From contig JADJQZ010000001.1 in the NCBI GenBank assembly GCA_016712465.1, positions 2,046,001 through 2,110,000 on the forward strand: a DNA stretch of 64,000 nt. Direction: 5' to 3'. The DNA comes from Candidatus Obscuribacter sp. GTDB lineage: Bacteria > Cyanobacteriota > Vampirovibrionia > Obscuribacterales > Obscuribacteraceae. Position numbers and translations under genes: made by a program. The notes beneath the pieces are model-generated. The model searched no databases. It was not told the DNA's origin and saw only the letters and a list, made by a program, of their open reading frames with translations. Of the stretch, positions 1-9,460 are shown piece after piece (position 1 is the stretch's first letter; the number at the start of each line of letters is the position of its first letter).

Positions 1-1905
1 GGAACGGCTCTCATCCCCTTCCTGGAGCACGACGACGCTAACCGCGCCCTCATGGGTTCGAACATGCAACGTCAGTCGGTGCCCCTGGTCAAGACCGAAA
101 GACCGCTGGTCACCACCGGCATCGAGCGCCAGGCTGCGCGCGACTCGGGTATGGTGATCGTGGCCGATATCGAAGGTAAAGTGGAGTACGTCTCCGCTAC
201 CTCTATACATGTACGCACCAAGGACAAGCGCCTGGTCAAATACCGTCTTTCCAAGTTCCAGCGTTCCAACCAGGATACTTGCTTGAACCAGAAGCCGGTG
301 GTGAGACCCGGTGACAACGTCAAGCCCGGCGATGTCATCGCCGACGGTGCCGCCACCAATACCGGCGAGCTTTCCGTAGGACGCAACCTGCTCGTGGCCT
401 TCATGCCCTGGGAAGGTTACAACTTTGAGGACGCCATCCTTATAAGTCAGCGCCTGGTCTTTGATGATGTGCTTACTTCTATCCACATTGAGAAACTGGA
501 AATCGACGCTCGTTCCACCAAGCTTGGACCGGAAGAGATAACCAGAGAAGTTCCCAACGTATCGGAAGAGTCGCTGCGCCACCTGGATGAAACTGGTATC
601 GTGAGAATCGGTTCCCGTGTATATCCGGACGATATCCTGGTCGGTAAGATCACACCTAAGGGTGAATCCGAGCACCCGCCGGAAGAAAAACTCTTGCGTG
701 CCATCTTCGGTGAAAAAGCCAGAGACGTTCGCGATAACTCCTTGAGAGTGCCCCACGGTGAAGGCGGTCGTGTTGTAGACGTTAAAGTCTTCGACAGAGA
801 AAAAGGCGACGAATTGCCGCCTGTAGCCAACAAAGTGGTGCGTGTCTACATTGCCCAGAAACGTAAAGTATCCGTGGGCGATAAAGTGGCTGGACGTCAC
901 GGTAACAAAGGTATCGTGGCTAAGATTCTGCCCACCGAGGACATGCCCTTCCTGCCCGATGGTACTCCGGTAGACATCGTGCTTAACCCGCTTGGTGTGC
1001 CTTCCCGTATGAACGTGGGACAGACCTTCGAAACCTTGCTCGGTCTGGCTGCATACCTGACCGGTCAGCGCTACGAAGTACCTCCTTTCGACGAAATGTT
1101 CGAATCGGAAGCTTCCAGCGTCACTGTCCATAACGAGATCAAGAAAGGCAAGAAAGTCTCCGGCTTTGACTGGGTAGGCGATGACGGTAAAGTCACCCTC
1201 TACGACGGTCGTACCGGTGATGCCTTCGACAATCCGGTCACCGTCGGCAAGATCTATATGATGAAACTGGTCCACCTGGTAGACGACAAGATTCACGCTC
1301 GTTCCACCGGACCCTACTCCCTTGTTACCCAGCAGCCGCTCGGTGGTAAGGCTCAGTTCGGCGGACAGAGATTGGGAGAAATGGAATGCTGGGCTCTTGA
1401 AGCTTTCGGCGCCGGCTACTCTCTGCAAGAGATGTTGACCATCAAGTCTGACGATGTGAACGGACGCTCCAAAGCTTACGAATCCATCGTTAAAGGCGAG
1501 AACCTGAGACGTCCCGGTATTCCTGAATCCTTCAAAGTACTGGTGCGCGAACTGCAGTCCATCGGTCTCGATGTCTCTGTGGCCAAGCGCACACGCGAAG
1601 GTCAGGAAGTGGAAGTCGACCTGATGACCGAAGTAGAGGATGTACGTCCTCGCGGTCTGAGACGCCTCAGTCCCTTTGGTGAGATTGGACTGGAATCCGA
1701 ACTGGCTGAACTCTCCCGCCAGGCCCAGATGCCCGCGGGCGCTGTGGCTGTCTCCGCCGGAGACGAAGAGGGCGAAGAGCTGGTCGGCGCTGGATTCAGT
1801 GAAGTCCTTGATACCGGCGATGAAGTCGGTGTTGTGCCTGCGGCAGCCGCTGCAGCCGACACGGTCTTTGATGACGGTGATCTCGGCGAAGACGACGAAG
1901 CTTAA
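1..1905 (+). CDS. rpoB: RNA polymerase beta subunit, C-terminal part (5' end outside window)
   Basis: The frame is open from the first base and reads through the RpoB signature IPFLEHDDANRALMGSNMQ, so the gene begins before the window and 634 residues are visible. Other family motifs follow: GYNFEDAI, the KITPKGESE region, GRHGNKGIV, the PLGVPSRMNVGQ segment and GGKAQFGGQRLGEMECWALEA near the C-terminal clamp. The product is the catalytic beta subunit that forms one pincer of RNA polymerase. The last roughly 60 residues are acidic and Ala-rich and look lineage-specific. rpoC1 follows after 86 bp, the usual rpoBC order. Confidence 0.98.
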   Translation, partial: GTALIPFLEHDDANRALMGSNMQRQSVPLVKTERPLVTTGIERQAARDSGMVIVADIEGKVEYVSATSIHVRTKDKRLVKYRLSKFQRSNQDTCLNQKPVVRPGDNVKPGDVIADGAATNTGELSVGRNLLVAFMPWEGYNFEDAILISQRLVFDDVLTSIHIEKLEIDARSTKLGPEEITREVPNVSEESLRHLDETGIVRIGSRVYPDDILVGKITPKGESEHPPEEKLLRAIFGEKARDVRDNSLRVPHGEGGRVVDVKVFDREKGDELPPVANKVVRVYIAQKRKVSVGDKVAGRHGNKGIVAKILPTEDMPFLPDGTPVDIVLNPLGVPSRMNVGQTFETLLGLAAYLTGQRYEVPPFDEMFESEASSVTVHNEIKKGKKVSGFDWVGDDGKVTLYDGRTGDAFDNPVTVGKIYMMKLVHLVDDKIHARSTGPYSLVTQQPLGGKAQFGGQRLGEMECWALEAFGAGYSLQEMLTIKSDDVNGRSKAYESIVKGENLRRPGIPESFKVLVRELQSIGLDVSVAKRTREGQEVEVDLMTEVEDVRPRGLRRLSPFGEIGLESELAELSRQAQMPAGAVAVSAGDEEGEELVGAGFSEVLDTGDEVGVVPAAAAAADTVFDDGDLGEDDEA

Positions 1906-1991
1906 GGCATCTGTCTAAAAGTATTGTTGGCCAGAAGGCCATATCCCACTATTAGCCGCACGGCGGCAAGGACGGAGGACTGTCAGGTAAC

Positions 1992-3791
1992 ATGCCTACA
2001 AGTATTGACCGATTTGACTACATCAAAATTGGAATCGCGTCACCGGAGCGTATTCTCAGTTGGTCTCACGGCGAAGTAACCAAGCCCGAGACAATCAACT
2101 ACAGAACGCTGAAGCCGGAAAAAGACGGACTCTTTTGCGAGAGAATCTTTGGACCATCCAAGGACTGGGAATGCTATTGCGGCAAGTACAAGCGTGTACG
2201 CCACCGCGGTATCACCTGCGAACGTTGCGGAGTGGAAGTAACCGACTCCAAAGTAAGACGTCACCGCATGGGCCATATCAAATTGGCTTCGCCCGTGACC
2301 CATATCTGGTTCCTGAAAGGAATCCCCAGCTATATCGGTCTCTTGCTCGATTTGCCCCTGCGCGATCTGGAGCAAGTGGTTTATTTCAACGCCTATGTTG
2401 TGACCAACGCCGGTAACTCACCCGATCTTCATAAGAACCAGCTTCTTGCCGAAGACGAGTACGAGAAACTGCTCGAAGATCCCAACATGCAGTTCGACGT
2501 GGGCATCGGTGCAGAAGCCATCAAACAGCTTCTTCATGACCTGGCCAGACCCCAGTACGAGCGTCCCGACAACAAGGACGATCGCGGTCGCCTTCTGGAA
2601 TTGCCAGGCTTGAAAGAGATCTCGGTAGCCCTGCGCGAAGAGCTGGCCGGTTCCGGCGGTTCCCAGCAGAAGCGCGCCAAGATCATCAAGCGCCTGCGCC
2701 TGGTGGAAGCACTGCTTTCCTCCCATACCGATCCTACCTGGGTGATTCTCGATAATCTGCCGGTGACACCGCCTGATCTTCGCCCCATGGTACAGCTCGA
2801 CGGCGGACGCTTCGCTACCTCCGACCTGAACGATCTCTATCGTCGCGTTATCAACAGAAACAACCGTCTGGCAAGACTTCTGGAGATGGGCGCGCCGGAA
2901 ATCATCGTCAGAAACGAAAAGCGTATGCTACAGGAAGCTGTAGACGCCCTTATCGATAACGGCAGAAGAGGCCGTGTGGTGGTCGGTCCCAACAACCGTC
3001 CCCTCAAGTCTCTCTCCAATATCATCGAAGGCAAGCAAGGTCGTTTCCGTCAGAACCTCCTCGGTAAGCGCGTCGACTACTCCGGTCGTTCCGTTATCGT
3101 GGTCGGTCCTACCCTCAAACTGCACCAGTGCGGTTTGCCCAGGGAAATGGCTCTTGAACTGTTCAAGCCTTTCGTGATCAACAAGCTCATTGAGCGCCAG
3201 ATTGTTCAAAACATCAAATCAGCTAAGAAGCAGATTGAAAAAGGTTCGGCTATCGTCTGGGAAATCCTCGAAGAAGTAATTCAAGGACACCCGGTACTGT
3301 TGAACCGCGCTCCCACACTGCACAGACTCGGTATTCAAGCTTTTGAACCGGTTCTGGTGGAAGGTCGCGCCATTCAGCTTCACCCGCTCGTTTGCTCGGC
3401 CTTCAACGCCGACTTCGACGGTGACCAGATGGCTGTTCACGTTCCCCTCTCGGTGGAAGCTCAGGCAGAAGCTCATATGCTCATGCTCGCTTCCAACAAC
3501 ACCCTGCTTCCCGCTACCGGTCGTCCGACCATCACTCCTACCCAGGACATGGTGCTCGGAATCTATTATCTGACCATCGAGAAGCCGGGCAATGACGATC
3601 CTAAAGTCTGTCGCGGTGCAGGAATGCGCTTCGTCAGTCTGGCTGATGCCCGTTCTGCTTTTGAAGCAGGCATAGTCGACTTGCACGCCCGTATCAAGGT
3701 GCGCGATTTCGACGGACAGATGCTGGAGACCACACCCGGTCGGATCATCTTCAACCAGGTGGTGCGTGAGGCAATCGCTTCCGTCAACTAG
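1992..3791 (+). CDS. rpoC1: RNA polymerase subunit gamma (N-terminal half of beta-prime)
   Basis: The 599-residue protein carries the beta-prime zinc ribbon (Cys61, Cys63, Cys76, Cys79) and the catalytic NADFDGDQMAVH motif (about 472-483) that binds the active-site magnesium ions. It stops shortly after the catalytic domain, where a fused RpoC would continue. This is the split found in Cyanobacteria and plastids, whose RpoC1 is about 620 residues. rpoC2 starts 42 bp downstream in a different frame, with several stops between, so the split is a real gene boundary and not a sequencing frameshift. It assembles with RpoB and RpoC2 into core polymerase. Confidence 0.97.
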   Translation: MPTSIDRFDYIKIGIASPERILSWSHGEVTKPETINYRTLKPEKDGLFCERIFGPSKDWECYCGKYKRVRHRGITCERCGVEVTDSKVRRHRMGHIKLASPVTHIWFLKGIPSYIGLLLDLPLRDLEQVVYFNAYVVTNAGNSPDLHKNQLLAEDEYEKLLEDPNMQFDVGIGAEAIKQLLHDLARPQYERPDNKDDRGRLLELPGLKEISVALREELAGSGGSQQKRAKIIKRLRLVEALLSSHTDPTWVILDNLPVTPPDLRPMVQLDGGRFATSDLNDLYRRVINRNNRLARLLEMGAPEIIVRNEKRMLQEAVDALIDNGRRGRVVVGPNNRPLKSLSNIIEGKQGRFRQNLLGKRVDYSGRSVIVVGPTLKLHQCGLPREMALELFKPFVINKLIERQIVQNIKSAKKQIEKGSAIVWEILEEVIQGHPVLLNRAPTLHRLGIQAFEPVLVEGRAIQLHPLVCSAFNADFDGDQMAVHVPLSVEAQAEAHMLMLASNNTLLPATGRPTITPTQDMVLGIYYLTIEKPGNDDPKVCRGAGMRFVSLADARSAFEAGIVDLHARIKVRDFDGQMLETTPGRIIFNQVVREAIASVN

Positions 3792-3833
3792 CTTTTACTT
3801 GTAAGTCTTCATGCCATAAAAGACGAGGGACAA

Positions 3834-6800
3834 ATGGTCACAGGCGATAAGAAAGATACAATGGAATTCATCAACACCACGGTGGACAAGAAGAAACTTG
3901 GTTCTCTTCTTTCCGACGTGTATGAGCGTTTCGGTACGGCTCGCACTGCCGAGCTAGCCAATTCACTCAAAAACCTGGGCTTCAGATATGCCACCAAGGC
4001 CGGCGTCACAATCTCGATTGACGACCTTGATGTGCCGGAAGCTAAAAAAGGACTGATCTCGGCTGCCGAGAAAGAAATCGAGGCTGCCCAGAAGCGTTAC
4101 GAACGCGGCGACATCACCGAGGTGGAACGTTACAACAAGGTTATCGACACCTGGTCGGCAACCACCGACGCTCTCACCAAGGAAGTGGTGGATAACTTCG
4201 ATCGCTTGAACCCCGTCTATATGATGGCGTTCTCCGGCGCTAGAGGTAACATCTCCCAGGTTCGTCAGTTGGTCGGTATGCGCGGCTTGATGGCTGACTC
4301 TCAAGGTCAGATCATCGACTTGCCCATTAAAGCCAACTTCCGCGAAGGCTTGAACGTAACCGAGTACATCATCTCCAGCTACGGCGCCAGAAAGGGTCTC
4401 GTAGATACAGCGCTCAAAACAGCCGACTCCGGTTACCTGACCAGACGTCTCGTAGACGTCGCCCAGGACGTGATTGTGCGTGAAACCGATTGCGGCACCA
4501 AGCGCGGCATCGACATGCAGCCCATATCCGAAGGCGACAAAGATATGGTCAAGCTCTCAGAGCGTATCTACGGTCGAAGCCTGGCTGAAGACGTAGTCAA
4601 CCCCGAGACCGGCGAAGTCATTGCCCGCCTCGGCGAACTCGTCACCCGCAAGCTTTCCACCACCATCGAAGGCGCTTTGAAGAAGCCCAAGAAAGTGAAA
4701 GTGAGAAGCCCGCTCACCTGCGAAAGCCAATATGGCGTTTGCCAGAAGTGCTACGGCTGGTCCCTCACCAATAACCGCCTGGTCGACCAGGGTGAAGCTA
4801 TCGGTATCATCGCCGCTCAGTCCATCGGGGAACCCGGTACACAGCTGACCATGAGAACATTCCACACCGGTGGAGCCGTTTCCGGTGGTGCCAGCCGTAA
4901 CCAGGTGAAAGCGCCGGCCAAGGGTACTGTTTCCTTCAAGATCCAGAGCCGTTCGATTCGCACCGCCTATGGTGATGTAATGGAACAGACCACTAGAGAC
5001 GGCAATATGAAAGTTGTCTCCGGCGAAAAAGAACACACTATTCCGATTCCCGTGGGCTCTTTCTTGCACGTCACCAGCGGCTCCGAAGTAACCGCCGGAC
5101 AGGTGCTCTGCGAATACGATCCGCCGGGTCAGAAAAAGAACCTGACCGAGCGTGCCACCAAAGATATCACCGCCGATATCTCCGGTCGTATTATGTTCCA
5201 GGGCTTCCAGGCCGATGAAAAACGCGATCGTCAGGGCAACATTTCCCGCACCGCCAACCGCGCCGGTATCATCTGGGTACTGGAAGGGGACGTATACAAC
5301 CTGCCCTCCGGCGCCCATGTGGTGGTCAAGGACGGTCAGGAAGTGAACGCTCTCGATGTGCTGGCTGAAATTCAAATCACCTCCGAGCATGGTGGTGAAG
5401 TGCGTTTCGGACCGGAAATCGAAACCGAAGTGGTGAAAGTCGGTCGCAGCAAGACCCAGACCAGGCTCGTCAAAGGCAAAGAGATGAATGTCATCATCGC
5501 CTCTGTCGGCGCCAACAACGCCAAACTGGAGCCCGGCCAGAAAGGTCACCTCTGGAAGGTGAACAAGCAGAAAGAGTCATTCACCATCAAGGTCGTCAAT
5601 GACGAAGTAGTGGAAAACGGCAAAATCATCGCTGAACTGGTCGACGACGGCACCAACGTTGTTAGCTGCGGCGGCGAAATCATCTATGACGGTGTTGAAA
5701 TCGACGACCGCCGCGTAGTCACCAAAGCCGGTAAGGTACTCTTCGTTCCCGAGGAAGTGCACTTCATCTCCAAGGACATCTCATTGAAGATGTCCGAAAC
5801 AGGCGAGACCGTCACTGCCGGTCAGGAAGTGGTCAAAGATGTGTTCGCCCACATGGAAGGCATCATCGAGATCATCGCCGACAACGACATCATCCACGAA
5901 GTGATCATCAGACCGGGCGACCTGGTTCCCATAAGTGATCCTTCCGAAGTGAAAGTGCCGGAAGGTCAGGTAGTGGAGCCGGGCACCGAAGTTCTCGATG
6001 GCTACACCTACAAAGACCGTAAGCTCGTCAACCTCTTCGAGAAAGAAGATGGTTCCTGCTACCTCCTGGTCAGACCGGTCGAAGAGTACTGGATCGAGCC
6101 CAGAGAGACCAAATTCAAGCACAGAGCCACTGACGAGAAAATCAGCTTGCGCTCGGTCACTCAGTTGCTTTTCCGCGACAGAGAGAAAGTGCGTCACCTG
6201 CAGGGAGCCCAGCTGACCAGAACCTCCCTGGTTCTGCAGATGCAAGGTCACCTGCAAGGTCTCAAGGGCATCGTCGAGATGGGCGAAGAGCTTCTTATCG
6301 TCGTGCAAGAGAACATTCTCTTGCGCCGCGAGCAAGACTTAAACGTCACCTTGTTGGCCGTCGAGCACGGTCAAATAATCGGTGCCAAAGAGCCGGTTGC
6401 CACCACCCAGGTGCTCACCCGCACCTCTGCCCGGGTGCAACTCTCCAAGACCGACGAACGCCGTATTCTCTTGATCACGGAAGAACAGCAGACACATCAG
6501 AAGATCAAAGGCACCTGCACCGTTAAAGAAGGCGACCTGGTACGTCTTGGCGATAACCTCTCCAAGTCTTCCTCCGCCGGCGTCAGCGGTCAGGTGGTTT
6601 CCGCCGACGGTGCCGATGTGGTGCTGAGAAAAGGTCGTCCGTACCTGATCTCGGTCAACACTCAGTTGCAATCCGATGACGGAGCGCTGGTGCAGAGGGG
6701 TGACCTTCTCGCTACCCTCATCTTCGAAAGACAGAAAACCGGAGACATCGTTCAGGGTCTTCCTCGTGTAGAAGAACTCCTGGAAGGTCGTAAGCCGAAA

Positions 6801-7520
6801 GAGAACGCCATTCTCTCCGAGAAAGAAGGACGCGCCCGCATCACCGTCGAAGACGATGTGACAAGGCTCTTCCTGGTCTTCCCTGACGGTTCGGAAGAAG
6901 AGATCATCATTCCTCAAGGTCTCAACGTCATCGTTGAAGACGGAGAAGAAATCACCCTCGGTAAGCCCCTCACGGACGGACCGCCCAACCCGCACGATAT
7001 CGTCAGACTGCGCGGCATTGCTTCCGCTCAGAAATACCTGGTGGACGAAGTACAGTCCGTATACCGTTCACAGGGTGTAGACATCGCCGACAAACACATC
7101 GAAGTGATTGTTCGCCAGATGACTCGTAAAGTGCGTGTTGACGAACCCAAAGACACCATCCTCTTGCCCGGCGAGTTGATGGAACGCTATATCATCGACC
7201 TCGAAAACGAGAAGATGGTGCAGCAGGGTCTCGAAGGCGCCACCTATACCGACGTTCTGCTCGGTATCACCAAAGCCTCCTTGAACACCGAGAGCTTCAT
7301 CTCGGCTGCCTCCTTCCAGGAAACCACCAGAATCCTGACGGAAGCAGCGGTGGAAGGTAAGAAAGACTGGCTGCGCGGTCTCAAAGAGAACGTCATCATC
7401 GGTCGTCTTATCCCTGCCGGTACCGGCTTCCAGGGTCATTCACAGCCCCAGGAAGAGGAAGAGGAAGAAGAGGACATCTATCCGCCCATCGGTGAAGGCA
7501 GCTTCAACGTTCCGGCTTAA
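3834..7520 (+). CDS. rpoC2: RNA polymerase subunit beta-prime (C-terminal half), with large trigger-loop insertion
   Basis: The 1228-residue protein holds the C-terminal half of beta-prime: PVYMMAFSGARGNISQVRQL near the bridge helix, zinc-binding cysteines (DCGTKRG and CESQYGVCQKC) and the trigger helix IGIIAAQSIGEPGTQLTMRT at about 323-343. After the trigger helix comes about 600 residues of beta-rich sequence before the family resumes at GLPRVEELLEGRKPKE (about 972). That matches the large SI3 insertion of cyanobacterial RpoC2. The C-terminus is acidic. The start is ATG with GAGGGA just upstream. A strong hairpin follows the stop, so this is the end of the rpoBC1C2 unit. Confidence 0.97.
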   Translation: MVTGDKKDTMEFINTTVDKKKLGSLLSDVYERFGTARTAELANSLKNLGFRYATKAGVTISIDDLDVPEAKKGLISAAEKEIEAAQKRYERGDITEVERYNKVIDTWSATTDALTKEVVDNFDRLNPVYMMAFSGARGNISQVRQLVGMRGLMADSQGQIIDLPIKANFREGLNVTEYIISSYGARKGLVDTALKTADSGYLTRRLVDVAQDVIVRETDCGTKRGIDMQPISEGDKDMVKLSERIYGRSLAEDVVNPETGEVIARLGELVTRKLSTTIEGALKKPKKVKVRSPLTCESQYGVCQKCYGWSLTNNRLVDQGEAIGIIAAQSIGEPGTQLTMRTFHTGGAVSGGASRNQVKAPAKGTVSFKIQSRSIRTAYGDVMEQTTRDGNMKVVSGEKEHTIPIPVGSFLHVTSGSEVTAGQVLCEYDPPGQKKNLTERATKDITADISGRIMFQGFQADEKRDRQGNISRTANRAGIIWVLEGDVYNLPSGAHVVVKDGQEVNALDVLAEIQITSEHGGEVRFGPEIETEVVKVGRSKTQTRLVKGKEMNVIIASVGANNAKLEPGQKGHLWKVNKQKESFTIKVVNDEVVENGKIIAELVDDGTNVVSCGGEIIYDGVEIDDRRVVTKAGKVLFVPEEVHFISKDISLKMSETGETVTAGQEVVKDVFAHMEGIIEIIADNDIIHEVIIRPGDLVPISDPSEVKVPEGQVVEPGTEVLDGYTYKDRKLVNLFEKEDGSCYLLVRPVEEYWIEPRETKFKHRATDEKISLRSVTQLLFRDREKVRHLQGAQLTRTSLVLQMQGHLQGLKGIVEMGEELLIVVQENILLRREQDLNVTLLAVEHGQIIGAKEPVATTQVLTRTSARVQLSKTDERRILLITEEQQTHQKIKGTCTVKEGDLVRLGDNLSKSSSAGVSGQVVSADGADVVLRKGRPYLISVNTQLQSDDGALVQRGDLLATLIFERQKTGDIVQGLPRVEELLEGRKPKENAILSEKEGRARITVEDDVTRLFLVFPDGSEEEIIIPQGLNVIVEDGEEITLGKPLTDGPPNPHDIVRLRGIASAQKYLVDEVQSVYRSQGVDIADKHIEVIVRQMTRKVRVDEPKDTILLPGELMERYIIDLENEKMVQQGLEGATYTDVLLGITKASLNTESFISAASFQETTRILTEAAVEGKKDWLRGLKENVIIGRLIPAGTGFQGHSQPQEEEEEEEDIYPPIGEGSFNVPA

Positions 7521-7543
7521 GATAGACTCTAAGACAGTTGAAA

Positions 7544-7571
7544 GAAAGGCTCCCCGCGAGGGGAGCCTTTC
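7544..7571 (+). terminator. Hairpin terminator after rpoC2
   Basis: A perfect 12-bp stem GAAAGGCTCCCC/GGGGAGCCTTTC closes a GCGA tetraloop 24 bp after the rpoC2 stop. The right arm ends in CTTTC and is followed by an AT-rich stretch, without a long T-run. The convergent gene on the minus strand ends at 7615, so it may act on both strands. Confidence 0.8.
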
Positions 7572-7614
7572 TCATAATTGGGTAACTGAAGGATAACCTG
7601 TGTGGAAAAGCCTT

Positions 7615-8058
7615 TTAATGCCGGTGGTGCTTATAGTCGTGGCAGAGGATCTCATTTGCGTTGAAGCGTTTGGAGATTCGGTGAGCCAGGAAATAGGTGC
7701 CGGCTTTACGGGAGGGGTTGCAGCGCTGGTCGAGAATCAGGTGGGTCAAAATGGACACTGTGATGCCGACCCGGTAGGGCTGCCTGGTGGGACCCTTAAA
7801 TAGAAAGAAGAAAAGAGCCAATAGCTCATAGGAATGCAGGGGCAAATAGAGCTTGCCGCTGTATTTTTCATGGGCTGCCTCGGAAAATCTGCCCCAGTCC
7901 ATACGCCAGCCATGGGCTCGCACGTAGTCGACGATATGGTCTAGGTCGATTAGAAATCCTGCAAGAAAGCTGGCAACCGCGGCTTTGCGTGACCTGTAAA
8001 CCAGATAGCTGGCGGCGCCTACCCCGGCTGAAGTAATGATGTGTCCCACTGTTCGCAT
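7615..8058 (-). CDS. Probable membrane-bound metal-dependent hydrolase (YdjM/DUF457-like)
   Basis: The 147-residue protein has an N-terminal GHIITSAGVGAASYL segment, then GFLIDLDHIVDY with an acidic/His cluster, HSYELLALFFFL and a later THLILDQ. Hydrophobic helices alternating with His and Asp clusters (GH, DLDH, HSYE, THL..D) are typical of the DUF457/YdjM group of inner-membrane proteins predicted to bind metal. Their substrates are generally unknown. It converges on rpoC2 and is divergent from the TPR-NHL gene. The family call rests on motif recall only. Confidence 0.55.
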   Translation of the reverse strand: MRTVGHIITSAGVGAASYLVYRSRKAAVASFLAGFLIDLDHIVDYVRAHGWRMDWGRFSEAAHEKYSGKLYLPLHSYELLALFFFLFKGPTRQPYRVGITVSILTHLILDQRCNPSRKAGTYFLAHRISKRFNANEILCHDYKHHRH

Positions 8059-8203
8059 AGTTTCAAGATTCCCTAATTCCGGCTATAACTTGCTAAGATC
8101 CTCTGGAACGTTCAAGTCTGACCGGGCTGTTATCTACATATACCCGCCAGCCTGATTATTATGCGTTTAGCTTCAAATAAGTATTTAAGGGGTTTTGGCA
8201 CTA

Positions 8204-9451
8204 ATGCAAACGACTGTTCTTGGTCAAAAGTCAACTTCTCTAAAGCCTCGCCTGGCTGGCCGGGGGGCAGGGCTCATGCTTTCCGCCCTTTTAAGCCTGA
8301 CACTTGCCAGTGCGGGCGCGCATGCCCAGCAGCCGTCCGCCCCTGGCAACCCTATGTCGGCCAAAGAAAGTCAGAACCATCAGGCTGTCGGCATGTACAA
8401 CCTGGGGCTTTCCGCCTACCAGCAGGGCAGTCTTGAATCAGCCATCATCTTCTTCCGCCGTGCCACCGACCTTGACCCCAATCTGGCCGACGCCCAGTAC
8501 AACCTCGGTGTGCTCTACCAGAGCCAGAGACGCGCCAAAGAAGCCATCCCGCGCTTTCAAGAAGTGCTCAGGGTAAAGCCTTCCGATGCCGATGCCCACT
8601 ATCAACTGGGGCTGGCCCTGATGGAAATGGGTCGTCCGGCCGAGGCTAAAACCCATTTTGCCTCCATCGCCCCTAATTCCACCCACTTTGCCGACGCCCA
8701 GAAGCGTACCCAGGTATGCGACGCCCAGATGAGCGGCGCCACCATCGCCACCCCCAGCTATTCGCCCAATCCCGTCGAAACACCGCCCCTGCAAAATCAG
8801 ATGCAGCCGGCTTTGAGTCAGTCTCAGCCGCAGATGCCGGCGCCGGTGCAACAGGCGAGCCCTTCTTACAGTGAGCAAAGCAGCTATCAGCAGGCTTATC
8901 CAACTTTGAGTTCCCAAATGCAACCGCAGCAGCCTGTTCAACAGCCGCAACAGCCTGCCTACCGGGAGCCCGTTGCTGCCGCTCCGGCAGTGGCTGCTAC
9001 GGCACCCAAAGTCGCTGCCCGTCCGGTTTCCACTACCGGTGCTCCCACCGCCGTTCTGGCTAATACGTCCGTGCGCGTCATTGCCACCGGCTTTTCTGCT
9101 CCTTCCGGCCTCACCTTCGACCGTTCCGGCAATCTTTATGTAGCCAACTACGAGACCAATAGCGTCGATAGAATCTCCGCCGACGGTACCCGCACCCAGT
9201 TCAGCTCCGGCGCCCATTTGAAAGGACCGATCGGACTTGCTGCCGACGACAGCGGCAACATCTATGTGGCCAATTACGAGTCCAACACTGTGGCTCGCAT
9301 TACCCCGGCCGGCATTTCAACCATCATCGGTACAGGCTTCAAGCGCCCCTATTACCTCACCCTGGACCGGGAAGGTAATCTCTTCGTCAGCCAGCAGCAA
9401 GACAATTCCATAGCCCGTATCAGTCTTCCCCGTGCCGTAGTTTCGAGATAA
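8204..9451 (+). CDS. Exported TPR protein fused to NHL-type beta-propeller repeats
   Basis: The start is taken at ATG 8204, because AAGGGG (8187-8192) is correctly spaced from it and too close to the in-frame TTG at 8195. A signal peptide ends near AGAHAQQ. Residues about 50-155 hold three or so TPR units (NLGLSAYQQGSLESAIIFF, DAQYNLGVLYQSQRRAKEAI). A long Gln/Pro/Ala-rich linker follows, then about 110 residues of NHL/Vgb-like repeats (GLTFDRSGNLYVANYE, GLAADDSGNIYVANYE, LTLDREGNLFVSQ). The likely role is protein-protein binding in the envelope. Only three NHL blades are present, too few for a closed propeller, so it may oligomerise. plsC follows 9 bp later. Confidence 0.75.
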   Translation: MQTTVLGQKSTSLKPRLAGRGAGLMLSALLSLTLASAGAHAQQPSAPGNPMSAKESQNHQAVGMYNLGLSAYQQGSLESAIIFFRRATDLDPNLADAQYNLGVLYQSQRRAKEAIPRFQEVLRVKPSDADAHYQLGLALMEMGRPAEAKTHFASIAPNSTHFADAQKRTQVCDAQMSGATIATPSYSPNPVETPPLQNQMQPALSQSQPQMPAPVQQASPSYSEQSSYQQAYPTLSSQMQPQQPVQQPQQPAYREPVAAAPAVAATAPKVAARPVSTTGAPTAVLANTSVRVIATGFSAPSGLTFDRSGNLYVANYETNSVDRISADGTRTQFSSGAHLKGPIGLAADDSGNIYVANYESNTVARITPAGISTIIGTGFKRPYYLTLDREGNLFVSQQQDNSIARISLPRAVVSR

Positions 9452-9460
9452 GAGCAAAAG

